Assembly: GCF_900104815.1 (NCBI RefSeq)
Contig: NZ_FNTD01000004.1
Location: 2,310,501-2,374,500 of the forward strand
DNA length: 64,000 nt
Reading direction: 5' to 3'
Origin: Streptomyces misionensis
GTDB lineage: Bacteria > Actinomycetota > Actinomycetes > Streptomycetales > Streptomycetaceae
Part shown: piece after piece, positions 35,045 to 44,225 of the stretch
How the letters are laid out: every line of letters starts with the position of its first letter
Position numbering within the stretch: the first letter of the stretch is position 1
Translations under genes and position numbers: made by a program
Notes under the pieces: generated by a model
The model's input: only the letters and a program-made list of their open reading frames with translations
Told to the model about the DNA's origin: nothing
Database searches by the model: none

Positions 35045-35407
35045 GGCCGCGGCCCCTTCACATATTGTGATCTTGCGCGCGAATCGTGCTGGGACGATAA
35101 ATCGACTCGAGTCCCGCGGCAACGGGGCACACCGCCCGATTCGCCCGCCCGCACCCCCGCGCCGCGGGCCTGCATCCGTTGTGCCCAGCTCCCCGCCGGG
35201 TAATCCGCCGGGCCGGGCGCACCCGGAAGCCCGCGCCCCGCACCCTCGCCATTCGGGGCATCCGGCCCCGTCGCCGGCCCGCCCGCCCCCGCCGCCCCGA
35301 AAAGCGGTCGGCCGCTGTCCGTGCGGCGCCGTACACTGGGCGGAGCGAGAAGCGTGGATGGGGACGAGTAGCGGCGTACGCAGCCCAGAGCGACCCGGGG
35401 ACGGTGG
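35045..35407. other. Divergent intergenic region between the DksA-like gene and ileS leader
   Basis: This stretch of 363 nt holds the promoters of the DksA-like gene (minus) and of ileS (plus). A TCACA-TAT-TGTGA repeat at 35058-35070 overlaps the minus promoter area. TACACT at 35332-35337 is a plausible -10 for ileS, but with no clear -35. No gene is visible; the sequence is GC-rich and lacks a credible ORF with a ribosome site. Confidence 0.5.
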
Positions 35408-35640
35408 AAGCCCGGGGGCGAGCGCGACGTGAAGATCACCCCGGAGCCACCGGAAGAACGCCGCGGCCCGAGGGGCCGGGTCAGTAGAACCGGTTTCGCG
35501 AACCCAATGAGGGGGCTCACCGGCGCACAGGGCGCGGCGGCGGGCCAAGGAGGGTGGTACCGCGGGAGCGCGCCGCACACGGCGTGAAGGATCGAAGCTC
35601 TCGTCCCTCCGACGGAAGGCAGCAAGTCCGTTGGAGGATG
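35408..35640 (+). promoter_or_regulatory. T-box riboswitch (translational, ultrashort Stem I) of ileS
   Basis: The leader senses uncharged tRNA(Ile). The canonical T-box AGGGTGGTACCGCGG is at 35551-35565. An isoleucine codon ATC at 35435-35437 sits just before the 3' strand of a short stem (CCGGGG/CCCCGG at about 35411-35417 and 35439-35444), as expected for a truncated Stem I. Downstream, a hairpin (35607-35615 with 35628-35636) sequesters the Shine-Dalgarno GGAGG at 35633-35637. The T-box GGAGGG (35549-35554) can instead pair with CCCTCC (35605-35610), freeing the ribosome site. This indicates control of translation rather than of termination. Confidence 0.85.
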
Positions 35641-35647
35641 CTCGCAG

Positions 35648-38600
35648 ATGACAGCGCCGACGTACCGCCAGGTGCCCGCACAGGTCGACCTGCCCGCGCT
35701 TGAGCACGCCGTGCTCGACTTCTGGCGCGAGCAGAAGATCTTCGCCAAGACCCTGGAGCAGTCCGAGGGCCGCCCGGAGTGGGTGTTCTACGAGGGCCCG
35801 CCCACCGCCAACGGCATGCCCGGCGCCCACCACATCGAGGCGCGCGTCTTCAAGGACGTCTTCCCCCGTTTCCGCACCATGCGCGGCTACCACGTGGCCC
35901 GCAAGGCCGGCTGGGACTGCCACGGCCTGCCCGTGGAGCTGGCCGTCGAGAAGGAGCTGGGCTTCTCCGGCAAGCAGGACATCGAGGCGTACGGCATCGC
36001 CGAGTTCAACGCCAAGTGCCGCGAGTCCGTGACCCGGCACACCGACGCCTTCGCCGAGCTGACGACCCGCATGGGCTACTGGGTCGACCTGGACGACGCC
36101 TACCGGACCATGGACCCGGAGTACGTGGAGTCGGTCTGGTGGTCGCTGAAGGAGATCTTCGGCAAGGGCCTGCTGGTCCAGGACCACCGCGTCGCCCCCT
36201 GGTGCCCGCGCTGCGGCACCGGCCTGTCCGACCACGAGCTGGCGCAGGGCTACGAGACGGTCGTGGACCCCTCGGTCTACGTCCGCTTCCCGCTCACCTC
36301 CGGACCGCTCGCCGGCGAGGCCGCGCTCCTGGTGTGGACGACGACCCCCTGGACCCTGGTCTCCAACACGGCGGTCGCCGCGCACCCCGAGGTCACCTAC
36401 GTCGTCGCCACCGACGGCGAGGAGAAGGTCGTCGTCGCCGAGCCGCTGCTCGGCAAGGCGCTCGGCGAGGGCTGGGAGCCCACCGGGCAGACCTTCACCG
36501 GTGCCGAGATGGAGCGCTGGACCTACCAGCGCCCCTTCGAGCTGGTCGAGTTCCCCGAGCCGGCGCACTACGTGGTGAACGCCGAGTACGTGACCACCGA
36601 GGACGGTACGGGTCTGGTCCACCAGTCCCCCGCCTTCGGTGAGGACGACCTCAAGGTCTGCCGCTCCTACGGTCTGCCCGTGGTCAACCCGGTGCGCCCC
36701 GACGGCACCTTCGAGGAGGACGTGCCGCTGGTCGGCGGCGTCTTCTTCAAGAAGGCGGACGAGAAGCTCACCGAGGACCTCAAGCAGCGCGGCCTGCTCT
36801 TCCGGCACCTGCCCTACGAGCACAGCTACCCGCACTGCTGGCGCTGCCACACCGCGCTGCTCTACTACGCGCAGCCCTCCTGGTACATCCGTACGACGGC
36901 CGTCAAGGACCGTCTCATCCAGGAGAACGAGAAGACCAACTGGTTCCCCGACACGGTCAAGCACGGCCGGTTCGGCGACTGGCTGAACAACAACATCGAC
37001 TGGGCGCTGTCCCGCAACCGCTACTGGGGCACCCCGCTGCCCATCTGGCGCTGCGAGGACGACCACCTCACCTGCGTCGGCTCCCGCGCGGAGCTGTCCG
37101 AGCTGTCCGGCACCGACCAGTCGGAGCTCGACCCGCACCGCCCGTACATCGACGCGATCACCTTCGCCTGCCCGCAGGAGGGCTGCGGCAAGACGGCCAC
37201 GCGCGTGCCGGAGGTCATCGACGCCTGGTACGACTCGGGCTCGATGCCGTTCGCGCAGTGGGGCTACCCGTACAAGAACAAGGAGCTGTTCGAGAGCCGT
37301 TACCCGGCGCAGTTCATCTCCGAGGCGATCGACCAGACCCGCGGCTGGTTCTACACGCTGATGGCGGTCGGCACCCTGGTGTTCGACAAGTCGTCGTACG
37401 AGAACGTCGTGTGCCTCGGCCACATCCTCGCCGAGGACGGCCGCAAGATGTCCAAGCACCTGGGCAACATCCTCCAGCCGATCCCGCTGATGGACCAGCA
37501 CGGCGCGGACGCGGTGCGCTGGTTCATGGCGGCCGGCGGCTCCCCGTGGGCGGCCCGCCGGGTCGGCCACGGCACCATCCAGGAGGTCGTCCGCAAGACC
37601 CTGCTGACGTACTGGAACACGGTCGCCTTCCAGGCGCTGTACGCGCGTACGTCGAACTGGGCGCCGAGCGCGGCCGACCCGGCCCCGGCCGAGCGCCCGC
37701 TGATCGACCGCTGGCTGCTGTCCGAACTGCACGCGCTCACCGACCAGGTGACGCAGGCCCTGGAGGGGTACGACACCCAGCGCGCCGGCAAGCTGCTGTC
37801 CGCGTTCGTGGACGACCTGTCCAACTGGTACGTCCGCCGCTCGCGCCGCCGCTTCTGGCAGGGCGACAAGGCCGCGCTGCGCACGCTGCACGAGGTGCTG
37901 GAGACGGTCACCAAGCTGATGGCGCCGCTCACCCCGTTCATCACCGAGCGGGTGTGGCAGGACCTGATCGTGCCGGTCACCCCGGGCGCGCCGGAGTCGG
38001 TGCACCTCGCGTCCTGGCCCGAGGCGGACCTCGGCGCCATCGACCCGGAGCTGTCGAAGCAGATGGTCCTGGTGCGCCGGCTGGTGGAGCTGGGCCGGGC
38101 CACGCGCGCGGAGTCGGGCGTCAAGACGCGTCAGCCGCTGTCCCGCGCGCTGATCGCCGCGAGCGGTTTCGACACCCTCCACCCCGAACTGCACGCGCAG
38201 ATCACCGAGGAGCTGAACGTCTCCTCGCTGGCGTCGCTGTCCGAGGTGGGCGGCTCCCTGGTGGACACCACCGCGAAGGCCAACTTCCGCGCGCTGGGCA
38301 AGCGGTTCGGCAAGCGGGTGCAGGAGGTCGCCAAGGCCATCGCCGCCGCGGACGCCGCCGCGCTGTCGCTGGCGCTGCGCCAGGGCACCGCGTCGGTGGA
38401 GGTGGACGGCGAGACGATCAAGCTGGCGCCGGACGAGGTGATCATCACCGAGACCCCGCGCGAGGGCTGGTCGGTGGCGTCCGACTCCGGTGCGACGGTG
38501 GCGCTGGACCTGGAGATCACCGAGGAGCTGCGGCAGGCCGGGCTCGCCCGGGACGCGATCCGGCTGATCCAGGAGGCGCGCAAGAACAGCGGCCTGGACG

Positions 38601-38791
38601 TGGCCGACCGGATCGCCCTGCGCTGGACGTCCACGGACCCGGCGGTGATCGCGGCGCTCGGCGAGCATGCCGAACTCATCGCCGAGGAGGTCCTGGCGAC
38701 CGACTTCGGGCAGGGTGAGGGCGACGACGGCTATGGCGAGACCTTCACCGACGAGGGCCTGAGCCTGACGTTCCGGCTGCGGAAGGCGTAA
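35648..38791 (+). CDS. ileS: Isoleucyl-tRNA synthetase
   Basis: IleRS charges tRNA(Ile). The 1047-aa protein has the class I signatures: a HIGH variant in PPTANGMPGAHHIEARVF (about 52-69), WDCHGLPVE, and KMSKH (about 600-604) in EDGRKMSKHLGN. It contains the CP1 editing domain (WTTTPWTLVSNTAVAAHP) and a C-terminal anticodon-binding domain. The motifs place it in the longer eukaryote-like IleRS group that occurs in actinobacteria and tends to resist mupirocin; that resistance is inferred. The ATG at 35648 follows GGAGG under T-box control. It ends in front of very strong hairpins. Confidence 0.97.
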   Translation: MTAPTYRQVPAQVDLPALEHAVLDFWREQKIFAKTLEQSEGRPEWVFYEGPPTANGMPGAHHIEARVFKDVFPRFRTMRGYHVARKAGWDCHGLPVELAVEKELGFSGKQDIEAYGIAEFNAKCRESVTRHTDAFAELTTRMGYWVDLDDAYRTMDPEYVESVWWSLKEIFGKGLLVQDHRVAPWCPRCGTGLSDHELAQGYETVVDPSVYVRFPLTSGPLAGEAALLVWTTTPWTLVSNTAVAAHPEVTYVVATDGEEKVVVAEPLLGKALGEGWEPTGQTFTGAEMERWTYQRPFELVEFPEPAHYVVNAEYVTTEDGTGLVHQSPAFGEDDLKVCRSYGLPVVNPVRPDGTFEEDVPLVGGVFFKKADEKLTEDLKQRGLLFRHLPYEHSYPHCWRCHTALLYYAQPSWYIRTTAVKDRLIQENEKTNWFPDTVKHGRFGDWLNNNIDWALSRNRYWGTPLPIWRCEDDHLTCVGSRAELSELSGTDQSELDPHRPYIDAITFACPQEGCGKTATRVPEVIDAWYDSGSMPFAQWGYPYKNKELFESRYPAQFISEAIDQTRGWFYTLMAVGTLVFDKSSYENVVCLGHILAEDGRKMSKHLGNILQPIPLMDQHGADAVRWFMAAGGSPWAARRVGHGTIQEVVRKTLLTYWNTVAFQALYARTSNWAPSAADPAPAERPLIDRWLLSELHALTDQVTQALEGYDTQRAGKLLSAFVDDLSNWYVRRSRRRFWQGDKAALRTLHEVLETVTKLMAPLTPFITERVWQDLIVPVTPGAPESVHLASWPEADLGAIDPELSKQMVLVRRLVELGRATRAESGVKTRQPLSRALIAASGFDTLHPELHAQITEELNVSSLASLSEVGGSLVDTTAKANFRALGKRFGKRVQEVAKAIAAADAAALSLALRQGTASVEVDGETIKLAPDEVIITETPREGWSVASDSGATVALDLEITEELRQAGLARDAIRLIQEARKNSGLDVADRIALRWTSTDPAVIAALGEHAELIAEEVLATDFGQGEGDDGYGETFTDEGLSLTFRLRKA

Positions 38792-38801
38792 GCGCCCACG
38801 G

Positions 38802-38854
38802 CCCGTGCGGAAGGGCCCGGCCTCCGGTTCGGAGGCCGGGCCCTTCCGCACGGG
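38802..38854. terminator. Strong bidirectional hairpin (24-bp stem)
   Basis: A perfect 24-bp inverted repeat (38802-38825 with 38831-38854) with a 5-nt loop begins 10 nt after the ileS stop. It will fold on either strand and likely blocks read-through between convergent ileS and divIVA. Confidence 0.8.
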
Positions 38855-38887
38855 GGCCGAGCGCGAACTCGCGGGCGAACAACCGAA

Positions 38888-38925
38888 AGGAAGCGGCCCC
38901 GGACGGATGTCCGGGGCCGCTTCCT
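38888..38925. terminator. Second bidirectional hairpin (16-bp stem)
   Basis: AGGAAGCGGCCCCGGA (38888-38903) pairs perfectly with 38910-38925 around a 6-nt loop. It lies 45 nt from the divIVA stop and is the likely terminator of the divIVA/dcw minus-strand transcripts. Confidence 0.75.
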
Positions 38926-38970
38926 ACGCGCTGCCGACGCCTATGGCGTACTACTCACCGTCGTCGGCGC

Positions 38971-40110
38971 TCAGTTGTCGTCCTCGTCGATCAGGAAACC
39001 GCGCATCGGCGAGGGGGCCTGGCCCATCGGGGACGGACCCTGCGGGCGGACCGGAGCCATCGGCTGGGTCATGGCGGGCGTCATCTGCTGCTGACCGCCG
39101 TAGGACGGGCCGGACGACTGCGCGGGCGAGCCGCCCATCGTCTGGTTGCCGCCGTAGGACGGGGCGCTCGCGCCGGCCGGTGCCATGGAAGGCGCCGGGG
39201 ACGGCGGCAGGGACGCGGCGGCCGGGGTGCGCGGCGGGGCCAGCGAGTCGTCGGCCTGGGTCTCCAGCTGACGCAGCTGCGACTCCAGGTACGACTTCAG
39301 GCGCGTGCGGTACTCGCGTTCGAAGCCGCGCAGGTCCTCGACCTTGCGCTCCAGCGTGGCGCGGGCGGACTCCAGGGAGCCCATCGCGACACGGTGCTTC
39401 TCCTGCGCGTCCCGCTCCAGCGCGTCGGCCTTGGCGCGGGCGTCACGCTCCAGACCCTCGGCGCGGCTGCGGGCCTCGCCGACGATCTTGTTGGCCTCGG
39501 AGCGGGCCTCGGCGATCGCCTGGTCGGCGGTCTGCTGGGCCAGCGAGAGGACACGCGCGGCGCTGTCGCCACCGGGACCCTGACCGGGACCGCCCATGGG
39601 ACCACCCATGGGGCCGCCCATCGGACCGCCCATGGGGCCGCCCATCTGCTGCTGCATGGGCGGCTGACCGCCCATCGGGCCCTGTCCCATCGGACCCTGG
39701 CCCATCGGGCCGGGGCCCTGCGGACCACCCTGACCGCCGGGGCCGGCGGGCAGCTGCGGAGCACCGCTGGGCAGCTGGGGCGGGCCTCCCATGGGGCCGC
39801 CCATCTGCTGCTGCGGCGGGCCCGATATCCCGGCGGGCACCGGCGCGCCGGGACCTCGCATGCCCTGCTGCTGTTGTTGCTGCTGCTGTTCCTGCTGCTC
39901 CGGAGGCTTGCGAGCGTTCTGCTGGTTCTGCGCGGCGGCACGCGTGGCGGCGGCCAGCTTCGCGCGGAGGTCCTCGTTCTCCCGGAGCAGACGGGTCAGT
40001 TCGGCTTCGACCTCGTCGAGGAAGGCATCGACCTCGTCCTCGTCATAGCCTTCTCGGAGGCGGACGGTCGTGAACTGCTTGTTCCGCACGTCCTCGGGGG
40101 TCAACGGCAT
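38971..40110 (-). CDS. divIVA: Polar-growth protein DivIVA (Wag31)
   Basis: DivIVA organises apical growth and hyphal branching in Streptomyces and sits at the cell pole. The 379-aa protein has the N-terminal DivIVA domain ([42 protein letters not shown]), a first coiled coil, then a long Gln/Pro/Gly/Met-rich linker (about 60-165, including short GGPMGGPM repeats), and a second coiled coil ([32 protein letters not shown]). The disordered Ala/Pro C-terminus ends [12 protein letters not shown] 10-residue turn of glutamines is encoded in the linker. It is the last gene of the dcw-linked group. Confidence 0.96.
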   Translation of the reverse strand: MPLTPEDVRNKQFTTVRLREGYDEDEVDAFLDEVEAELTRLLRENEDLRAKLAAATRAAAQNQQNARKPPEQQEQQQQQQQQGMRGPGAPVPAGISGPPQQQMGGPMGGPPQLPSGAPQLPAGPGGQGGPQGPGPMGQGPMGQGPMGGQPPMQQQMGGPMGGPMGGPMGGPMGGPGQGPGGDSAARVLSLAQQTADQAIAEARSEANKIVGEARSRAEGLERDARAKADALERDAQEKHRVAMGSLESARATLERKVEDLRGFEREYRTRLKSYLESQLRQLETQADDSLAPPRTPAAASLPPSPAPSMAPAGASAPSYGGNQTMGGSPAQSSGPSYGGQQQMTPAMTQPMAPVRPQGPSPMGQAPSPMRGFLIDEDDN

Positions 40111-40164
40111 CTCTTCACCTCAACGTAGTCATCGGCAGTCGGCAAGACCGGGTCGTCCACACGC

Positions 40165-40455
40165 TCATCTCACGAAGTTCTGCACGATGGCGATGAGAAT
40201 GTAGACGATGATCATCAGTACGAAGAAGGACAGGTCGAGCGCCACGCCCCCGAGACGCAGCGGCGGAATGAACCGCCGCAGAAGCTTCAGCGGTGGATCG
40301 GTGACAGTGTAGGTGGCCTCCAGTACGACCACCATCGCCTTGCCGGGTTGCCATGAGCGGGCGAACTGGAAGACGTAGTCCATGACCAGCCGGAAGATGA
40401 GGATGACGAGAAACACCATCAGCGCGATGTAGATCACCTGCGCGAACACGCTCAT
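40165..40455 (-). CDS. YggT-family membrane protein (YlmG)
   Basis: This 96-aa protein has two transmembrane helices, MSVFAQVIYIALMVFLVILIF and LGGVALDLSFFVLMIIVYILIAIVQNF, with a PLKLLRRFIPPLR segment between, the hallmark of the YggT/YlmG family. It sits between sepF and divIVA, as in most Gram-positive dcw regions. The family is implicated in division and envelope processes; the exact role here is unknown. It is 59 nt downstream of sepF and 54 nt upstream of divIVA. Confidence 0.93.
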   Translation of the reverse strand: MSVFAQVIYIALMVFLVILIFRLVMDYVFQFARSWQPGKAMVVVLEATYTVTDPPLKLLRRFIPPLRLGGVALDLSFFVLMIIVYILIAIVQNFVR

Positions 40456-40514
40456 GGCCTGCGGTTCCCTCTCCCCTGTTCCGTGCTCTTCCGTGCTTCG
40501 GTCCGGTCTGCGTC

Positions 40515-41156
40515 TCAGCTCTGGTTGAAGAACCCGCCCTCTGCGATGCGGGCCTTGTCCTCCGCCGTGACATCGACGTTAGCAGGAGACAACAGGAACA
40601 CCTTCTGCGTCACCCGCTCGATACTGCCGTGAAGACCAAACACCAATCCGGCCGCAAAGTCGACAAGTCGCTTCGCGTCTGTGTCGTCCATCTCGGTCAG
40701 ATTCATGATCACCGGAGTGCCCTCACGGAAGTGTTCCCCGATGGTACGGGCCTCGTTGTAGGTCCGTGGGTGCAATGTGGTGATCCGGTAAGGCTCTCGT
40801 TCCGACACGACCTTGGGCATGATCACCGGCGCGTTCTTCTCCAGGGACTGACGTTCTTGTGTGATGGACGCCACGGGCGCGATACGCGCCGGGCGCCCCG
40901 ATTCCGCGGGTAGCGAAGCCGATTGGGAGACCGGCTCGCGCGGCGCCGGAGGCTGCACCACTCGCACCGATTCATCCCTTTGGGGTTGATGTACCCCGTG
41001 CGACTGATGTGACACCTCGTGTCGCCGGTGGTCCCGCTCGGGCTCCGGGTCCAACTCGGGCTCGAAATCGTCATCGGGGTCGAATCCGCGGCCGTCGTAC
41101 CCATCGTCCTCCACGAGGCCGAGGTAGACCGCCATCTTGCGCATCGCGCCGGCCAT
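40515..41156 (-). CDS. sepF: Cell division protein SepF
   Basis: SepF anchors and bundles FtsZ at the septum. The 213-aa protein begins [18 protein letters not shown], a membrane-binding amphipathic helix, then has an acidic, His-rich disordered linker (about 25-115). The conserved SepF core follows ([53 protein letters not shown], about 125-178). I choose the ATG at 41156, which has GGAGG 9 nt upstream; the in-frame upstream region lacks similarity. It is 127 nt downstream of the YggS-like gene. Confidence 0.95.
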   Translation of the reverse strand: MAGAMRKMAVYLGLVEDDGYDGRGFDPDDDFEPELDPEPERDHRRHEVSHQSHGVHQPQRDESVRVVQPPAPREPVSQSASLPAESGRPARIAPVASITQERQSLEKNAPVIMPKVVSEREPYRITTLHPRTYNEARTIGEHFREGTPVIMNLTEMDDTDAKRLVDFAAGLVFGLHGSIERVTQKVFLLSPANVDVTAEDKARIAEGGFFNQS

Positions 41157-41283
41157 GCTCTGAGTCCTCCGCTCTGTGGTGGATCGGCTGACGACTGCCA
41201 AGTGCCCGCGATCCACGCGGTCGTTGTGTCCGTTTCGCGAACACTGACCATATTTTCTGCTGTGGTCCGACTTCCTGGCGACG

Positions 41284-42003
41284 TTACCCGAGCCGGGGAC
41301 GGACACCGAGTACCGCAGTGCCGACGCGCACATGTGTCGCCCCGGCCGCCACGGCCTGTTCAAGGTCCGCACTCATCCCTGCCGACACCATGGTTGCAGC
41401 CGGATGGGCTCGGCGCAGGTCGGTCGACAAATCCATGAGGCGCTCGAACGCCGCCTGTTCGCGCCCCGCGTACTCCCCGGTGAGCGGGGCGACGGTCATC
41501 AGTCCGTCGAGCCGCAGTCCCGGCGATCGGGCGACGAGTTCGGCCAACTCTTCGATTCCCTCGGGGGCGACGCCCCCGCGCTCACCCCGCCCGCTCGCGC
41601 CGGCGTCGAGCGCCACCTGGACCAGGCAGCCCACCTCGCGCCCGGCGCGCACCGCCTCCTTGGAGAGTGCGGTGACCAGCCGGTCGCGGTCGATCGACTG
41701 CACGACATCGGCGTAACCGACCACGGAACGCACCTTGTTGGTCTGCAACTGACCGACAAAGTGCCATTCCAGCGGCAGATCCGCGCACTCCGCGGCCTTC
41801 GGCGCGGCGTCCTGGTCGCGGTTCTCGGCGACGTGGCGCACACCGAGCTCCGACAGGATCCGCACATCGCTCGCCGGGTAGGTCTTGGTGACCACGATCA
41901 GGGTCACCTCGTCGCGGGCGCGCCCCGCCGCCGCGCAGGCGCGGGCGATGCGCTCCTCCACTGTCGCCAGGTTCCCGGCGAGTTCGGTCTTACGGTCCGT
42001 CAT
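41284..42003 (-). CDS. YggS-family PLP-binding homeostasis protein
   Basis: This 239-aa protein is of the YggS/PLPBP family (alanine-racemase-like TIM barrel without racemase activity), involved in pyridoxal phosphate and amino-acid homeostasis. The PLP-lysine is in [16 protein letters not shown] (about 30-45); other marks are [17 protein letters not shown], a GRGERGG loop, and the C-terminal [28 protein letters not shown] phosphate-binding stretch. It lies between pgeF and sepF, 6 nt after pgeF, the standard actinobacterial order. Confidence 0.95.
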   Translation of the reverse strand: MTDRKTELAGNLATVEERIARACAAAGRARDEVTLIVVTKTYPASDVRILSELGVRHVAENRDQDAAPKAAECADLPLEWHFVGQLQTNKVRSVVGYADVVQSIDRDRLVTALSKEAVRAGREVGCLVQVALDAGASGRGERGGVAPEGIEELAELVARSPGLRLDGLMTVAPLTGEYAGREQAAFERLMDLSTDLRRAHPAATMVSAGMSADLEQAVAAGATHVRVGTAVLGVRPRLG

Positions 42004-42009
42004 TCCCCA

Positions 42010-42741
42010 TCAGTCCAGCCAGACATAGCCCGCGAGCCGCCCGGTGGTGCGGTCGCGGCGGTATGAGAAGTGGTCGCCCGACTCCAGCGTGCACACCGGC
42101 GAATGCGCCCGGTCGCACACCCCGAGCCGGTCGAGCTGCGCGTGCACCCCGGCGCTCACGTCGACCGCCGGAGTGCCCCAGCTGGTCTCGGCGTGCGCCG
42201 TCGGCTCCACGGCCGCCACCTCGGCGCGCATCTGCTCCGGCACCTCGTAGCACCGGCCGCAGACGGCCGGTCCGGTGCGGGCGACGATCCGCTCGGGTGC
42301 GGCGCCGAGTTCGACCATGGCCCGTACGGCGGCGGGGACGACCCCCTTGACCATGCCGGGCCGGCCCGCGTGCGCCGCGGCGGCGACCCCGGCGACGGGG
42401 TCGGCGAGGAGCACCGGCACGCAGTCGGCGGTGAGGACGGCGAGGGCGAGCCCGCGCCGGGCGGTGACGAGTGCGTCGACCTCCGGCACCGGGTTCCCGC
42501 TCCCCCAGGGCTCGTCCACCACGGCCACCTCGGCGCCGTGCACCTGGTTCATCCACACCACGCGGGCGGGGTCCAGAGCGAGCGTCTTGGCGGCGAGTTC
42601 GCGGTTGGCCCGTACGGCCTCGGGCGTGTCGCCGACCGCGCCGCCGAGGTTCAGCTCCTCATACGGAGCGGCGCTCACCCCGCCCCACCGGTCGGTGAAG
42701 GCGAAGTGCGCGCCGCTCACGCTCTCGCGCTGTCCTATCAC
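42010..42741 (-). CDS. pgeF: Peptidoglycan editing factor PgeF (YfiH family)
   Basis: PgeF-type enzymes (COG1496, the multicopper polyphenol oxidase/laccase fold family) act as hydrolases in envelope homeostasis; related bacterial proteins remove L-Ser wrongly incorporated in peptidoglycan. The 243-aa protein has the zinc-binding segments [33 protein letters not shown] and [12 protein letters not shown] with Cys/His ligands, and [18 protein letters not shown] near the C-terminus. The GTG start overlaps the ftsZ stop as GTGA. Its exact substrate in Streptomyces is not established. Confidence 0.9.
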   Translation of the reverse strand: MIGQRESVSGAHFAFTDRWGGVSAAPYEELNLGGAVGDTPEAVRANRELAAKTLALDPARVVWMNQVHGAEVAVVDEPWGSGNPVPEVDALVTARRGLALAVLTADCVPVLLADPVAGVAAAAHAGRPGMVKGVVPAAVRAMVELGAAPERIVARTGPAVCGRCYEVPEQMRAEVAAVEPTAHAETSWGTPAVDVSAGVHAQLDRLGVCDRAHSPVCTLESGDHFSYRRDRTTGRLAGYVWLD

Positions 42742-43946
42742 TTCAGGAAGTCCGGGACGTCCAGTTCCTCGGCCGCGCTGTCCGAGTAGGCGGGACGCGG
42801 CACCGGCGGCACCGGCGGGGCGACCGGGATGTCGGCGACCGGCTCGGGGGCCGGCTCCGGCTCCTCCTTGGGCTTGACGCTGCCGAGGGAGCCGAAGGAC
42901 GGACGGCTCTCCGGCTGCCGTGCCGGGGCCGGCTCCTCGCGGCGGGCGGGGGCCGAACCGGAGGTCTGGCCAAGGGCGTTGTCCCGGCGGGCCGGCGGCT
43001 GGCCGCCGTCGAAGCCGGCCGCGATCACGGTGACCCGGACCTCGTCGCCGAGGGCGTCGTCGATGACGGCGCCGAAGATGATGTTGGCCTCGGGGTGGGC
43101 GGCCTCGCTGACCAGCTGGGCGGCCTCGTTGATCTCGAACAGACCGAGGTCGGAGCCGCCGGAGATGGACAGCAGCACGCCCCGGGCGCCGTCGATGGAC
43201 GCCTCCAGGAGCGGCGAGGAGATCGCCATCTCGGCCGCGGCCACCGCGCGGTCGTCGCCGCGGGCCGAGCCGATGCCCATGAGGGCCGAACCGGCCTCGG
43301 ACATGACCGACTTCACATCGGCGAAGTCCAGGTTGATCAGGCCCGGGGTGGTGATGAGGTCGGTGATGCCCTGGACACCGGAGAGCAGGACCTGGTCCGC
43401 GGACTTGAAGGCGTCCAGGACCGAGACCTGGCGGTCCGAGATGGACAGCAGCCGGTCGTTCGGGATGACGATGAGGGTGTCGACCTCTTCGCGCAGTTCC
43501 GCGATGCCGTCCTCGGCCTGGTTCGCGCGGCGCCGTCCCTCGAAGGTGAACGGGCGCGTGACCACGCCGATGGTGAGGGCGCCCAGGGAGCGCGCGATGT
43601 TGGCCACGACGGGCGCGCCGCCGGTGCCGGTGCCGCCGCCTTCACCGGCCGTCACGAAGACCATGTCGGCCCCCTTGAGGACCTCCTCGATCTCCTCGCG
43701 GTGGTCCTCGGCGGCCTTGCGGCCGACGGCCGGGTTGGCGCCGGCGCCGAGTCCGCGGGTGAGTTCCCGGCCGACGTCCAGCTTGACGTCGGCGTCGCTC
43801 ATCAACAGCGCCTGTGCGTCGGTGTTGATGGCGATGAACTCGACACCCTTGAGACCGACCTCGATCATCCGGTTGATGGCATTGACACCACCGCCGCCGA
43901 CACCGATGACCTTGATGACTGCGAGGTAGTTCTGCGGTGCTGCCAC
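42738..43946 (-). CDS. ftsZ: Cell division protein FtsZ
   Basis: FtsZ is the tubulin-like GTPase that forms the division ring and, in Streptomyces, the ladder for sporulation septa. The 402-aa protein shows [15 protein letters not shown] near residue 12, the GTP-binding tubulin signature [10 protein letters not shown] at about 103-112, and NTDAQAL. A disordered Pro/Glu-rich linker (about 320-385) leads to the C-terminal SepF/FtsA-binding peptide [11 protein letters not shown]. The GTG start has GAGAGG about 9 nt upstream. It lies 279 nt downstream of ftsQ, a gap that contains its own promoters in Streptomyces. Confidence 0.98.
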   Translation of the reverse strand: MAAPQNYLAVIKVIGVGGGGVNAINRMIEVGLKGVEFIAINTDAQALLMSDADVKLDVGRELTRGLGAGANPAVGRKAAEDHREEIEEVLKGADMVFVTAGEGGGTGTGGAPVVANIARSLGALTIGVVTRPFTFEGRRRANQAEDGIAELREEVDTLIVIPNDRLLSISDRQVSVLDAFKSADQVLLSGVQGITDLITTPGLINLDFADVKSVMSEAGSALMGIGSARGDDRAVAAAEMAISSPLLEASIDGARGVLLSISGGSDLGLFEINEAAQLVSEAAHPEANIIFGAVIDDALGDEVRVTVIAAGFDGGQPPARRDNALGQTSGSAPARREEPAPARQPESRPSFGSLGSVKPKEEPEPAPEPVADIPVAPPVPPVPRPAYSDSAAEELDVPDFLK

Positions 43947-44225
43947 GTCGAAGGCCTCTCGCCTCGAATTACGTCGTCGCCGCCGGGCGGTGCCCCGCGC
44001 CGGGACGACAGATGCCGAATGGGACGGTCCGTAGCGCCGACCCGAACCCTAAGCCTGAAGTTTAGGGTTACCAGTGTGTCTGTTCCCTGGAGTCTTCTGA
44101 ACAGGACACTAAGTCGACAAGTGGCGCCCGTTCAACGAACACGCCGAACCTCCCGTTTTTCTTTTCACCCTATGTGATCAGGCATAGCGGTGCCCAACCA
44201 GGGTGCTGGCCTGCACTGATGCGCG
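43947..44225 (-). promoter_or_regulatory. ftsQ-ftsZ intergenic region with an AACCCTAA/TTAGGGTT inverted repeat
   Basis: The 279-nt region should hold the several ftsZ promoters known from Streptomyces; I cannot place them exactly. AACCCTAA at 44045-44052 pairs with TTAGGGTT at 44062-44069 around a 9-nt loop, a perfect 8-bp repeat. GACAC, the core of the WhiA binding motif, occurs at 44105-44109. Both are candidate sites for developmental control. Confidence 0.6.

Noticed and set aside
35058..35070. TCACA-TAT-TGTGA repeat resembling a Crp site
   Set aside because: The half-sites are in the inverted order of a Crp site (TGTGA-N6-TCACA), so I do not call it one.
33926..38851. A 1641-codon open frame on the minus strand, antisense to ileS
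   Set aside because: It runs through the ileS sequence in a shadow frame caused by GC-rich third positions and merges with the real DksA-like gene; only 33926-35044 has the DksA and Lys-rich signatures.
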